From Zanthoxylum bungeanum (taxonomy: Eukaryota > Streptophyta > Magnoliopsida > Sapindales > Rutaceae): a DNA stretch of 64,000 bases. The position numbers were made by a program, and so were the translations under genes. Below the pieces are notes generated by a model that saw nothing but the letters and a program-made list of their open reading frames with translations, was not told where the DNA came from and made no database searches. Where the stretch lies: the NCBI GenBank assembly GCA_019454045.1, contig SKCR01032775.1:62001-126000 (forward strand), given 5' to 3'. Of this stretch, positions 23,300 through 33,805 are shown one piece after another (the stretch's first letter is position 1; each line of letters begins with the position of its first letter).

Positions 23300-23815
23300 A
23301 AATGACAGAAAAATGTTCCAGGACTCTCCAGAGTCCTGGAACCTTTTCTTATATGAACACGTCTATCACTCTATCGAATGAAAATTGAAAAATAAACAAT
23401 CAAATTAGCAATTAATCACTGCTTGAAATTTTTTATCATTTTTTACTCAGATGACTCTTATAGCATATGTATAGATTTTAAAAAGTCGCAAACCCCGTCA
23501 TCAAACCATCTTGTCCGGACTTAAGTGGAGCGTGTAAAATCTTAAGTTCCACAAACGCTTAAAAGAATATTGCACCCCTGGACTTAAACTCAGGACCTGA
23601 TAATTAAATCATAAGTCATTTGTCACTAAACCACACCCCTCCAGGGCAATGAAAGAAAAATGTTCCAGGACTTTCCGGAGTTTCTGACATGAACACGTAT
23701 ATCACTCTATTGAATGAAAAATAAACGATCAAATTAGAAATTAATCACTGCTTGAATCTGTTCATCATTTTTTACTCAGTTGAATCTTGTAGCATATATA
23801 TAGATTTATATACAC
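23300..23815. repeat. Tandem-like ~165-bp direct repeats separated by a SINE
   Basis: 23300-23470 and 23650-23815 share AGAAAAATGTTCCAGGACT, ATGAACACGT, ATCACTCTAT.GAATGAAAA, TTAATCACTGCTTGAA and CATTTTTTACTCAG. The SINE relic at 23474-23646 lies exactly between them. The left copy contains the palindrome CCAGGACTCTCCAGAGTCCTGG region (about 23316-23339). Confidence 0.65.
23474..23646 (-). mobile_element. Diverged tRNA-derived SINE copy
   Basis: Minus strand: GGAGGGGTGTGGTTTAGTGAC, a decayed B box (GAGTTTAAGTCC), GGGGTGCAATATTC, and a 3' end near GGGGTTTGCGAC. Same family as 13290-13476 but more diverged and without a clean poly(A). Confidence 0.7.
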
Positions 23816-24274
23816 ACATTCAACTTTATACACATAATCATATATATATCTTCCAATCAGGATAACCGGATGATAATCGGTATTGTTTGACACTGTTTTG
23901 TATTATCATTTAGTGTAACCTGATGATATTCGGATTGTAAGGACCGGACCAAAAGACGAACCATCAGTCATTTAATCATTTTCACATCTCTCTACGGCCA
24001 GGAGCTATAGGTTTTTTTTTTCTCCTTCCATATTTTTAATTAGGACCATACAAATTTATAAATATATATAGTATTATAGATGTATAGAGGACTGGAAGTT
24101 CTACGGTGACTTTCCATCCTAACGCCAGTGGGAAATTTTTTAGATATATTTTATTCACCACTCTTTTTTAAATCGCAATATTAATCATACATATCATGCC
24201 ACATAAGACATATTCAAACGATGATACATATTTACTCCATGCAAGCACAAAAATGAAAAATAACTAAAGCTTAC

Positions 24275-25342
24275 TGTTAGTTCCATTTTTATTGGCATGT
24301 GTCCGTGACAAAACAAGTTCAATTGAGTTGTAATCTTTCATGAAGATCTTTGTGCAATTGGACTGGTTTCTGGCTGCTGTGCATCAGACATACGTTCGTG
24401 GTGCGTTCGTTGCAGTGTTCGAACGGTTGGCGTTAGTGTCACGTTCTCTATTGGGTTCGAACGGGCGTTTCCAGAGAGCAAACGTTCGAGGTACGTTCTT
24501 GTGGGGTTCGAACGGGAGCATTCCAGAGAGCTCACGTTCGTTGTGCGTTCGATTGATGTTCGAACGAGTCTTCACAGAAAGGGCGCGTTCGTGTAGCGTT
24601 CTAGTAAGCGTTCGAACGCGACTGCGATCTGAACGCGTTTTTGGCCTGCAAAACCCTAGGTTTTCACCCTACCTATAAATATAACCCTTAGCCGCCATTC
24701 TCCTTAGTTGAAGCATATTTCTCTTGAGCCAAATCTCTCAAAGCTTTCAACTCTCTTTGATTTTACCTTGAAGACTCTTTGAATCTTATGTCTTCTTTAT
24801 TAATGGTGAAATCCTTTCTTTGATAAACCTTTAACACAACTTAACCCAAATTCCCTAATCCTTTAGAGTTCTTTAGGAGGAAGGTTGGTAGTCGGAGTTC
24901 CGACATCATTGGTGATATAATCTACTCAAAGACTTCAGACGTTCTGAAGAAAACCGTGGGTCGCGGGCTTGAGGAGTTGCCTTGAGTTCTTGCAGTATAG
25001 AGGTACTTGAGTCGGTGGAGTTGCCACCATAGGTCTTGACCATCGCTGTAAGTTTTTCTCGATATAGTGGATTCGGGTGGTACCTATACCCGGAGTGGTT
25101 TTTTACTCGGAAGAGTTTTCCACTTCGTCACCAAAATTATTGTGTTGAATTTTGTGTGATTGATTTTATTTGCTGTTATTTATCGTTATTGTTTTTATAT
25201 TTGCGCATTTTTTATTTGATTGTTATTGTGGTTGCCTGTTAATTTACCTATTGCAATTCCATAGTAGCAGTAACAGGACTTGTCCTGCTTATTGTTTGTA
25301 ATTCCGCATAGGGTCAGAACTTTTGTTAAAATCGAACTTTCA
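24275..25342 (+). repeat. 5' LTR of the gag-only element
   Basis: 1068 bp. TTCGAACG octamers occur at 24418, 24456, 24507, 24559 and 24611 within ~52-bp diverged repeat units. A TATA-like CTATAAATATAA lies at about 24671-24682, suiting a pol II promoter just after the palindrome array. Confidence 0.92.
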
Positions 25343-25344
25343 AT

Positions 25345-25356
25345 TGGTATCAGAGC
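25345..25356 (+). promoter_or_regulatory. Primer-binding site (initiator-Met tRNA)
   Basis: TGGTATCAGAGC, 2 nt after the LTR end; start point for minus-strand DNA synthesis in most plant copia elements. Confidence 0.92.
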
Positions 25357-25383
25357 CTGAACTCGATCCTTGACCCATTTGCT

Positions 25384-26598
25384 ATGGAGCGTAGTCAACC
25401 CTTAAATTGTCCGCCATTTTTTGATGGCACAGAATATTTGCATTGGAAGGTTCGCATGAGAGCGTTCCTTAAGTCCTTAGATGAGAGGGTCTGGATGACT
25501 GTTGAATACGGGTGGAAACCTCCCGTAGTTACTGTTGATGGGGTCACTTCCCCTAAAGACAAATTGACCTGGACCAAGGACGAATTTGATGCTAGCAATA
25601 GGAACAGCAAAGCTGTTAATGCCATACATGGTGCTGTCTGTTCTGCTGAGTTTAGGAGAATCTCAATGTGTGAGATAGCCAAGGATGCTTTGGACATCCT
25701 GCAGACTGTGCATGAGGGCACATTGTCTGTTAAAAATAATAGACTCCAGGATTTAGCCACTAGGTTTGAGGTCGCCAAAATGAAAGATGATGAGACCTTT
25801 GATGAATTTTATGCTGAGATTAACGATATTGTTAATTCTAGTTTTAACCTAGGTGAGACTATTCCTACCAGTAGGATAGTTAGGAAAATCCTGAGATCCC
25901 TACCTGATAAGTTCCTACCCAAAATCACCGCCATCGAGGAAAGCAATGACCTCGATCAGCTTAATTTAGATGAGCTCGTAGGAAAATTGCAGGTTTATGA
26001 GAGAAAGCTTCCTGGTTATAGAGAGCCAAAAACGTTTGCGATGAAAATCGCTAAGGCAGTTGTGCATGATACGTCTGGTGATGGTGATACCATCACGGAT
26101 CGTGACTTGGCCTTGTTTGCAAAGAAGTTTAAGAAATTTCTTAAACTTAAGAAGAGTGGCCATAGCAGTAATAGGGATAGGGAGGATAAGCCTAAAGAGA
26201 ATAGGCATATCAGGAGTGAGTCTAGAGAGGATAGGGATAGTAGATCCCGTGGTGCCCAATGCTATGAATGTGAAGGATATGGGCACGTTAGATCTGTGTG
26301 TCCCACATACCTTAGGGCTAAAGGCAAGAAAGCCATGGCAGCATCTCCTAGTGATTCAGAAGGTGGTTACTCTTCTGATGAGTCTCCTAAAGGCAAGAAA
26401 AATTTTATTGCCTTTACTGCTAGTGTGACTGGTGAGAGAGAGATTGTGGTTGATGATGATGATTCAGAAGTCTCTCTTGATGAGTCTGTAGATGAGGAGG
26501 AAAGTCTTCAGGTAGCTTATGTTGAACTGTTTAATGAGAGTTTAGCTACTAAGAAGACTAACATAGAGGTCAATAAAAGGCTGAAAGTGTTGAGCTAG
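25384..26598 (+). CDS. Retrotransposon Gag (UBN2/copia type, CCHC zinc knuckle)
   Basis: The 404-residue frame begins 28 nt after the primer-binding site. It opens with PFFDGTEYLHWKVRMRAFL (DUF4219/gag N-terminal type), then a UBN2-like capsid region with VKNNRLQDLATRFEVAKM and DETFDEFYAEINDIVN. A Lys/Arg-rich stretch follows, then a CCHC knuckle CYECEGYGHVRSVC at about 293-306 and an acidic Ser/Asp tail. Gag assembles the virus-like particle and binds element RNA. The closely related minus-strand element at 45.2-46.7 kb shares these motifs. The frame ends at TAG 26596, but gag-like coding continues downstream in other frames. Confidence 0.88.
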   Translation: MERSQPLNCPPFFDGTEYLHWKVRMRAFLKSLDERVWMTVEYGWKPPVVTVDGVTSPKDKLTWTKDEFDASNRNSKAVNAIHGAVCSAEFRRISMCEIAKDALDILQTVHEGTLSVKNNRLQDLATRFEVAKMKDDETFDEFYAEINDIVNSSFNLGETIPTSRIVRKILRSLPDKFLPKITAIEESNDLDQLNLDELVGKLQVYERKLPGYREPKTFAMKIAKAVVHDTSGDGDTITDRDLALFAKKFKKFLKLKKSGHSSNRDREDKPKENRHIRSESREDRDSRSRGAQCYECEGYGHVRSVCPTYLRAKGKKAMAASPSDSEGGYSSDESPKGKKNFIAFTASVTGEREIVVDDDDSEVSLDESVDEEESLQVAYVELFNESLATKKTNIEVNKRLKVLS

Positions 26599-27257
26599 AA
26601 AAGAATGAAGCTCAAGCCAAATTTGAGCAGAGCCTTTTGATGGTAGATGACATGGAGGAGAGAAATAGAGGTCTAATTAATAGGGTCCAAATATTAGAAA
26701 CTGAACTTGAAGATACTAGAACCCAATTGTCTGTATTTTCTAGTGAGAATAAAAATGTGGACCGTATGTTAGGAATTATTTCTGAGCCTAACTGTGAGAA
26801 TGCTTCTTCTTCCAAAGCTGTGCCTGTAACAGCTAAACATGACTTAGGCAAGAAACATGTTGAGTGTAGTCATGTTATTCCTCCATTTATTCCTCGTCCT
26901 GTGACCCAACCTCGATCTAGAGGTATTGTGGGGTAAACCTCGCTCTCATCCGAGATTTGTGCCTGTGTGCCACCATTGTGGCAAGGCGGGGGACACATTA
27001 GGCCTAAGTGCTTCATGCTTCACAAGCAAAAGAAGAGGCCTAAAAAGGTGTCACCTAGATTTGACTCTTCAAATCTAGCTTCTCAAGTTTCTGCTACTAA
27101 CCAAACAAGCTCAATTCTTGAGTGAGAAACTTGCTTTGTTGTCTGGGAACTCTCATGTGGAAGAGGTTTCTAGAAAGGTTTGGGTGGGGAAGCAAGATGA
27201 CTTCCCATCTTCTTCTGCGTTTCCTGATGGACATGATGAGAGTGGCACCTCGGTGTA
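26599..27257 (+). pseudogene. Broken continuation of gag: coiled coil and second zinc knuckle
   Basis: After the stop, frames encode a coiled-coil stretch (NRVQILETELEDTRTQLSVF, about 26676-26735) and later CHHCGKAG...HIRPKC at about 26968-27010. That second CCHC is split by a 1- or 2-base frame change in the GGGGG run. The same coiled coil exists in the second element, so the ancestral protein was longer. Confidence 0.7.
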
Positions 27258-28958
27258 ACTCTGCTTAAAAGATGCATTTTTATTTTCCCATTGCATGTGT
27301 GTGTGCGTGTGTTTTATGTTTTTGCACGTTTTTTTTTTGTTTTCACAGCATATGGGTGTGTGTGTGTCTTGTTTTTGTTGTATGTCCCTTGGTATATAGG
27401 ATGGAAACCCGGACATAAATTTCATAGCCGATTCCGAATGGACGGTAGTATGATCTGCACTCGGGATACAACTCCACGTACCATTGGATGTTTACAAGCC
27501 TATTTATGTATTTATTTTTATTTGTTAAAATCTGAAAAAATTAAAAAAAAAATAGAAATTGAAAAAGACAAAATTTATTTTATTTTATGGCTTGTTAGAG
27601 CATGAAAAGCTTATGCATGTGATCCTGGTATGTAGGATATATGATTATGCATGTATGATATGCTTTTATTTTTCTTGATGCTCTATATACATGAGTGTGT
27701 GTGATAAAAACCTTTGGTATATCTTGTGCTTGCACTTCACATACACGTTTTATTTTGTCAAGGCTTGGTCGCATGTATGAGTTTTTGGAATAGCAATCTA
27801 ATTTCTATCATATCTTGTTTGCTCAATAGTGTGACATTTGACTAGTTGACCTTGCTATCCCCTTGTAAATGCAAAAAGAAATATATTTAAAAAGAAAAAT
27901 GAGACTCAAGTGCAAAAGAGCCAAAATGGCCAAATTCAAAAGATAAGGGCAAAAACCCTTCACTCGAAAGAGTTATTAAATATGAGCTCATGATATTTCT
28001 GGGGTAAATATTATAGCATGCAACCAATGTTGCTTATTTTCAGGTCCTAGTGGTGCTGGGTTTGAACACCTATTTTGTGGACTTGGTTTGTTTAGAGATG
28101 GATTTCTTTGGCTGTGTCCAGCTCATAAAATAAGGTCTTAAGCCTTGATTGTTGTGCACTTTATTTTCCACGCAAGTGCCTTATATTTTTGGTGTTTATG
28201 TCATATGCATAAGTGTTATATTTAGCCACTTTTAAAATGATGCATATTGTTTCATGTCATAAACAGCTGAATACTGACTAGGTATCATTGTATCAGCTTG
28301 AAATGCTGTTTCAGTCAGTTTTTGACAGGATTTTTATTTATCTCCGTATGTGTCTGTGTGTGCTTCATGTTATTGCATACCTATTTTTTTTTCTTCTTTC
28401 CTGTGCACATTTCTGAGTTTTGGTTTGCTTCCCGTGTCTTATTTTGCTAACTTTATGGGCCTGTTAGTGAGGGGGAGTAATTCCTGTCTGTTTATGCTCT
28501 TGCATGTGTTTTCTCCTGTTCTCCTGTTATTTTTCCTGTTTCTTTTACCCTTTGTCATTTCGTGACAAAAAGGGGGAGAGTTATATATTAAGGGGGAGAG
28601 CCTTAATATATAGGAGGGAGTCGTAGAATATCCTTTAGATATCTCCGTTTTAAGGGGAGTTAAGATTAAGGGGGAGAGGGATTTCTACTTGTACATGCAT
28701 GAGATTTTTACCTGCTTTATGTTTTACTTGATTATCCCAATGCTTTTCACGGTATATTGTTGTTTGTGGATGTTTCAGGTAGCAGGTATGTTGCTGCGGT
28801 GGCATTATTTTCAAGACTACTTTGTTAGGTGTTAGATCGAGTCCATTTGTAATAAGTCACTGTTTTGATGGTTGACAGTTGACTATTTGCTTTTTGGGTC
28901 TATTACCGTAGTCTTTGTAATAGGTAGTGTTTTGTCACGGAATGCCAAAGGGGGAGAT
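27258..28958 (+). other. Non-coding interior of the gag-only element with repeated polypurine tracts
   Basis: No pol domain. It has a (TG)n-rich patch at 27295-27370. Near the 3' end, purine tracts AGGGGGAGAG occur at about 28571 and 28591, TAAGGGGAGT at 28651, AAGGGGGAGAGGG at about 28668, and the LTR-adjacent tract at 28947-28958. Multiple tracts before the 3' LTR are a recognised Sirevirus trait. Confidence 0.75.
28947..28958 (+). promoter_or_regulatory. Polypurine tract before the 3' LTR
   Basis: AAAGGGGGAGAT directly abuts TGTTACTTCC; primes plus-strand DNA synthesis. Confidence 0.88.
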
Positions 28959-30031
28959 TGTTACTTCCATTTTTATTGGCATGTGTCCGTGACAAAACAA
29001 GTTCAATTGAGTTGTAATCTTTCATGAAGATCTTTGTGCAATTGGACTGGTTTCTGGCTGCTGTGCATCAGACATACGTTCGTGGTGCGTTCGTTGCAGT
29101 GTTCGAACGGTTGGCGTTAGTGTCACGTTCTCTATTGGGTTCGAACGGGCGTATTCCAGAGAGCAAACGTTCGAGGTACGTTCTTGTGGGGTTCGAACGG
29201 GAGCATTCCAGAGAGCTCACGTTCGTTGTGCGTTCGATTGATGTTCGAACGAGTCTTCACAGAAAGGGCGCGTTCGTGTAGCGTTCTAGTAAGCGTTCGA
29301 ACGTGACTGCGATCTGAACGCGTTTTTGGCCTGCAAAACCCTAGGTTTTCACCCTACCTATAAATATAACCCTTAGCCGCCATTCTCCTTAGTTGAAGCA
29401 TATTTCTCTTGGGCCAAATCTCTCAAAGCTTTCAACTCTCTTTGATTTCACCTTGAAGACTCTTTGAATCTTATGTCTTCTTTGTTAATGGTGAAATCCT
29501 TTCTTTGATAAACCTTCAACACAACTTAACCCAAATTCCCTAATCCTTTAGAGTTCTTTAGGAGGAAGGTTGGTAGTCGGAGTTCCGACATCATTGGTGA
29601 TATAATCTACTCAGAGACTTCAGAGGTTCTGAAGAAAACCGTGGGTCGCGGGCTTGAGGAGTTGCCTTGAGTTCTTACAGTATAGAGGTACTTGAGTCGG
29701 TGGAGTTGCCACTATAGGTCTTGACCATCGCTGTAAGTTTTTCTCGATATAGTGGATTCGGGTGGTAACCTATACCCGGAGTGGTTTTTTACTCGGAAGA
29801 GTTTTCCACTTCGTCACCAAAATTATTGTGTTGAATTTTGTGTGATTGATTTTATTTGCTGCTTTATTTATCGTTATTGTTTTTATATTTGCAGCATTTT
29901 TTATTTGATTATTATTGTGGTTGCCTGTTAATTTGCATGTTGCAATTCCATAGTAGCAGTAACAGGATTTGTCCTGCTTATTGTTTGTAATTCCGCATAG
30001 GATCAGAACTTTTGTTAAAATCGAACTTTCA
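28959..30031 (+). repeat. 3' LTR of the gag-only element
   Basis: 1073 bp, about 98% like the 5' LTR by eye; small indels near 29153, 29766 and 29858-29895. Its end lies 156 bp before the OVATE start codon, and its promoter points toward that gene. Confidence 0.92.
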
Positions 30032-30187
30032 CTTACAAAGAAACAAATTAACCAAAAACAATAAACAAATCTCTCTCTTTGGTCTTTGCCATATGCTCCT
30101 CCTTTTAAACAATACATTCTCACCCTAAACAAAAACTTCTTCTCTACCTCTCATCTTCACTTTCTCTTTTCTCTGTCTCTCAAAAAA

Positions 30188-30838
30188 ATGTCAAATATCT
30201 TTTGGAAGCACTTTCACTTCTGCTTCTCAAGCCACAAATGCTTACCTTCAATAACCCCATCACCTTCAAAACAAGATCAAAATAACCCTGCACCAACAAT
30301 CACATCATCATCATCATCATCATTTCTCATCAAGAACTTCAACACCCTTTATGATATTTCCTCTGATTTTTCCACCTCAAAATCCATAACTCCTTCAACA
30401 GATGACTACTTCTCCTCCTCTGACACCGACTCCGTCGCCGCCGCAGCCTCACCGCCAGATTTCACCACCATAGTTGCCTCCCAACGCTTCTTCTTTTCCT
30501 CTCCAGGCCGTTCAAATTCAATCATTGAGTCATCGGATAGTAGTACCCAATTGGAAACTCATCAAGAATCTGATCCTCCGCTCATCAATGGAGGCGTTGC
30601 TGTTAAGAAGTCCTCACGGGATCCTTACAAAGACTTTCGTTGCTCAATGCAAGAAATGATTGAATCAAGAAACCTAACGGACGTGATGGGTGATGATTGG
30701 GATTTTTTGCATGAGTTGCTCCTTTGTTACCTCACACTAAACCCTAAACACGCCCACAAGTTTATCATTAGCGCTTTTGCTGATATCCTCATTTCCCTTT
30801 TGTCGTCTCAAGATTCCAATAGTCACCGGAAATTTTAA
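30188..30838 (+). CDS. OVATE family protein (OFP11-like transcriptional repressor)
   Basis: Intronless, 216 residues. The N-terminal 140 residues are Ser/Thr/Pro-rich and low complexity (Ser run near 40-46 from a TCA repeat). The C-terminal OVATE/DUF623 domain spans about 143-205: SRDPYKDFRCSMQEMIES, then WDFLHELLLCYLTLNPKHAHKFIISAFADILISLL. OFPs are nuclear plant proteins that repress transcription with TALE homeodomain partners and affect organ shape. Position between the MEF11 and SECE1 relatives matches recalled Arabidopsis OFP11 (At4g14860). The start at 30188 is the first ATG of the frame; the upstream in-frame extension would use TTG. A TTTTAAA box at about 30103 could be the TATA, leaving only about 70 bp of original promoter below the retrotransposon. 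Confidence 0.9.
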   Translation: MSNIFWKHFHFCFSSHKCLPSITPSPSKQDQNNPAPTITSSSSSSFLIKNFNTLYDISSDFSTSKSITPSTDDYFSSSDTDSVAAAASPPDFTTIVASQRFFFSSPGRSNSIIESSDSSTQLETHQESDPPLINGGVAVKKSSRDPYKDFRCSMQEMIESRNLTDVMGDDWDFLHELLLCYLTLNPKHAHKFIISAFADILISLLSSQDSNSHRKF

Positions 30839-31779
30839 AGCCACCGGAGGTGATATTGTTGTAGCCCTTTAGCTATAACAAGAAGAAATATTGGCAGCTA
30901 TTTTTTTTATTACTATTATTTTTATATTTTCAGTTGTTATATGAATTTCGCGCACATGATGAACCGATGTTAACTTATTTTGGCATATGTTTAGTTTATT
31001 CGGGCTATTAGCATAGGAGCCACTTTTTGAGGAATATGAATCAAATCGATAATAAGAATATTTTTAGTGGAACATTTTTCACAATCTTCAGAGTGAGTCT
31101 GCTAGAGCATTAACTTTAGCATTCGACGTTATGTAAAATACTTACTTTAACGTTAGCGTTAATGTTCACAAAAGTATAATCTCACAACATGAGCTTATTT
31201 TTTTACGCTAGTTTATACTCTAACGATAGTTCCCTAACTTATACTCTTTGACAATACTCTTTACCAAACCCGGGATAATTAACCGAATATGTTTTTTTTT
31301 TTTTTTTTTAAAGTTATCTCCGGGTTGGGTGAAAAGGGGATGTTGTAATGTTGCATTATGCGAAGACAAATTAAAGGTTTAATGTATTTTGGTGATCAGA
31401 AAACCAAGGAATTAAGCGTGGGATGTTAATGCCTCGATACATGTTAAAAATATGCATATTTTTGTACGCAGCTATTGTGTAATGTAAAAAATGTGTTGGC
31501 AAAAAAATGAACGTTTTTTATTGTTATGTGTTCGTTTGATTGATTGGAAAATTATATATGTCAAAAAGCAACAAGATCGGATTTTGTCCTTGAATGTGTT
31601 GTGTGGTCCTGGTCAGAATCTTGAGTGCCAACGTTTATGTTCAAGAAATAGCACACATAATCACGAGCCTAGCTAGTTTCTAGGAGCTTCAAATGGCTTG
31701 ATTTATTCAATGGCTAGCAAATATAGTTGCTTAATTTTGATCCATCCATGTGATTCTAATATAAATTCGTTGTTTTAAC

Positions 31780-32335
31780 TAGGGGTGGCAATTTGGGTCA
31801 GGATTCGTTTATTCGTTCGATTCGATTCGCTTTAAAGCGAATACGGGTTTGAAAAAATGGATTCGTTTAATAAATGAGTCAATTCGATTCGATTCGTTTA
31901 TTAAACGAATCGAATACGAATTTAAGCTCATTGATTCGTTTATTCGTTTAGGATTCGTTTAATTATTTTTATTTACTAGTTCTTGTTAATTTTCAATTAA
32001 GATTCGAGAAATTATAGATAATTATCATAGAAAAAGTATATTTTCAATATTTGGTGAAGTATTTTTAGTAAATATATTAATTACATATTTCATATGTATA
32101 TATTTATGAAGAATTAATGTAAATCAAGTGTGGTAAATTATTTTATTAAATAATATCATTGACTAAACGAATAAACGAATATTCGTATTCGATTCGTTTA
32201 ATAAACGAATCGAATACGAATCCTGATATTAGGATTCGTTTAATAAACGAATCGAATACGAATCCATCACATTTTGATTCGATTCGTTTAGGATTCGATA
32301 CGAATTCGATTCGTTGATTCGTTTTGACACCCCTA
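31780..32335. mobile_element. hAT-type element made of ATTCGTTTA/ATTCGATTCG arrays, exact 8-bp TSD
   Basis: Ends TAGGGGTGGCAA... and ...TTTTGACACCCCTA; exact duplication GTTTTAAC at 31772-31779 and 32336-32343. 556 bp; both flanks consist of overlapping GATTCGTTTAxTAAACGAATCG words around an AT-rich core. No coding sequence. Confidence 0.9.
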
Positions 32336-33559
32336 GTTTTAACCTTGTAATTAGAAAGATAAATACTTACTTATGAGCTTGTCATTTAGTTAGAAAGTCT
32401 CCGGTGCAGATATCCTCACCAAAAGAATATGGATTTGTTTTATTAGTAAATTTTCGCCAAAGATAAAACAGTGAGAATAAATGTGGTCCAAAACTAATAA
32501 TATATGTCTAGTAGAGCCGAAATTAAACATGATAGTAGAAACACTCATATACGGATGTCACGGTTAACAATGATATCTCTCTCACATCGTTTGTAATGGA
32601 CTCCCTTGATTAATTGGACGTGTTTGGATTGGCTTACAATCCACGTCAATAACAAAATAGTGAAATTTCAAATATCGATATAGCCCAAAATATACAATAT
32701 CCGGGGCTAATGGAGTGAGTATAACACTAAATGTCTGTTGTAATGTGTGATTTTTGCAGATGCACGTATCCATATACATTTTAAGATGTTTGTATATATG
32801 TCCAAAATGAGTGTCCCCTAAGCCTTTGATGTTAATTTTACAGAGTCCAAAAATTGGATTGTAGTATATCAATTGTTGGAAACATGGAGCAAAGAGCATT
32901 GAAAATCCCAAATTTGCTTAGAAGAGAGCAAGGCATGGGATTAAAATTTAGAATAAAGAATTTAATTCCCAAAAAGACAAACAAAGAGGATCCAATGGGA
33001 GATACCAACTACTGCCAAAAGAATATATGAGATGCATGCTTTGGAAATTTATATATAACTAATTAATTGTTAATTAATTACATGTAATTAAAGTTAGTTG
33101 GTTTAGGTGAGTTTAGCAATAGCACCAGACCATTTGTAACCTAGTGCTTTTCATTATTAAACTGAAATTTAGACCTCATTTAGGGCTACAAGTAAAGTAC
33201 ATTTATTGAGATTTAAGGGTTTCTAAATCTTGTGTCAACATTATATATATACAATTGTTTTTCACTAAGCCTCAAGCAGACAGTTTTATTTGACTTTTTG
33301 ATTCAATTTAGGGCATGAAGCAAGATAAATCAAAGTGATTAATCAATGAAGCTTAAAGAATGATTAGTGAATAATAATTGAAAGATGTAATGCATGCCAA
33401 AGGAAAGTGGAAACTGATAAAAGTGATAAAAGTGGATTTGATGTGTGGCCAAACGGACATGTCTGACACATGTTGCTACAAACAAGTAGGCCCAGATACA
33501 TACACATGTATATAAAGAATCTTAACGGAATTTAATTATAGTGATATTTTTCTTTTAAA

Positions 33560-33769
33560 TATAGAATATTAATTGAATTTGAGTGGTTTGTTCACTCGCA
33601 GTTCAAGATTTGAATCTCATTAGATGTATTTTTTTTGAGACTACGTCATATGGTGTAAAAAGCCAATGACTTATCCTGATCTACATTGAGAAACTTCTAA
33701 AGACACGGAGCACATGTTTCGAAGATTAGTCGAGGTGCACATAAGCTGGTCCGGACAATCCGATCACTA

Positions 33770-33770
<1 letters not shown>
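33560..33770 (+). mobile_element. Probable SINE (second family, Au-like)
   Basis: Plus strand: a TTGAGTGGTTTGTTCACTCG A-box-like start, a TTTGAATCTC B-box-like motif at about 33608, and a 3' end GGTGCACATAAGCTGGTCCG followed by AATCCGATCACTAAAAA. This 3' end is typical of a widespread plant SINE type. A (TA)n tract follows. Confidence 0.55.

Positions 33771-33805
<35 letters not shown>

Larger units (their letters stand above)
24275..30031 (+). mobile_element. Complete gag-only (TR-GAG / Sirevirus-like) LTR retrotransposon
   Basis: LTRs 24275-25342 and 28959-30031 start TGTTA(G/C)TTCC and end CGAACTTTCA. The 5-bp duplication CTTAC is exact (24270-24274 and 30032-30036). The primer-binding site TGGTATCAGAGC, complementary to initiator-Met tRNA, lies 2 nt after the 5' LTR. 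Polypurine tract AAAGGGGGAGAT precedes the 3' LTR. The 3.6-kb interior encodes gag but no protease, integrase or reverse transcriptase, so it needs proteins supplied in trans. The gag type, several AAGGGGGAG tracts and palindromic LTR point to a Sirevirus (Ty1/copia) derivative. About 20-25 LTR differences by eye (near 2%) imply a fairly young insertion. Confidence 0.93.

Noticed and set aside
24340..24678. 112-codon frame in the LTR
   Set aside because: Produced by the repeated TTCGAACG units; differs between the two LTR copies and resembles no protein.
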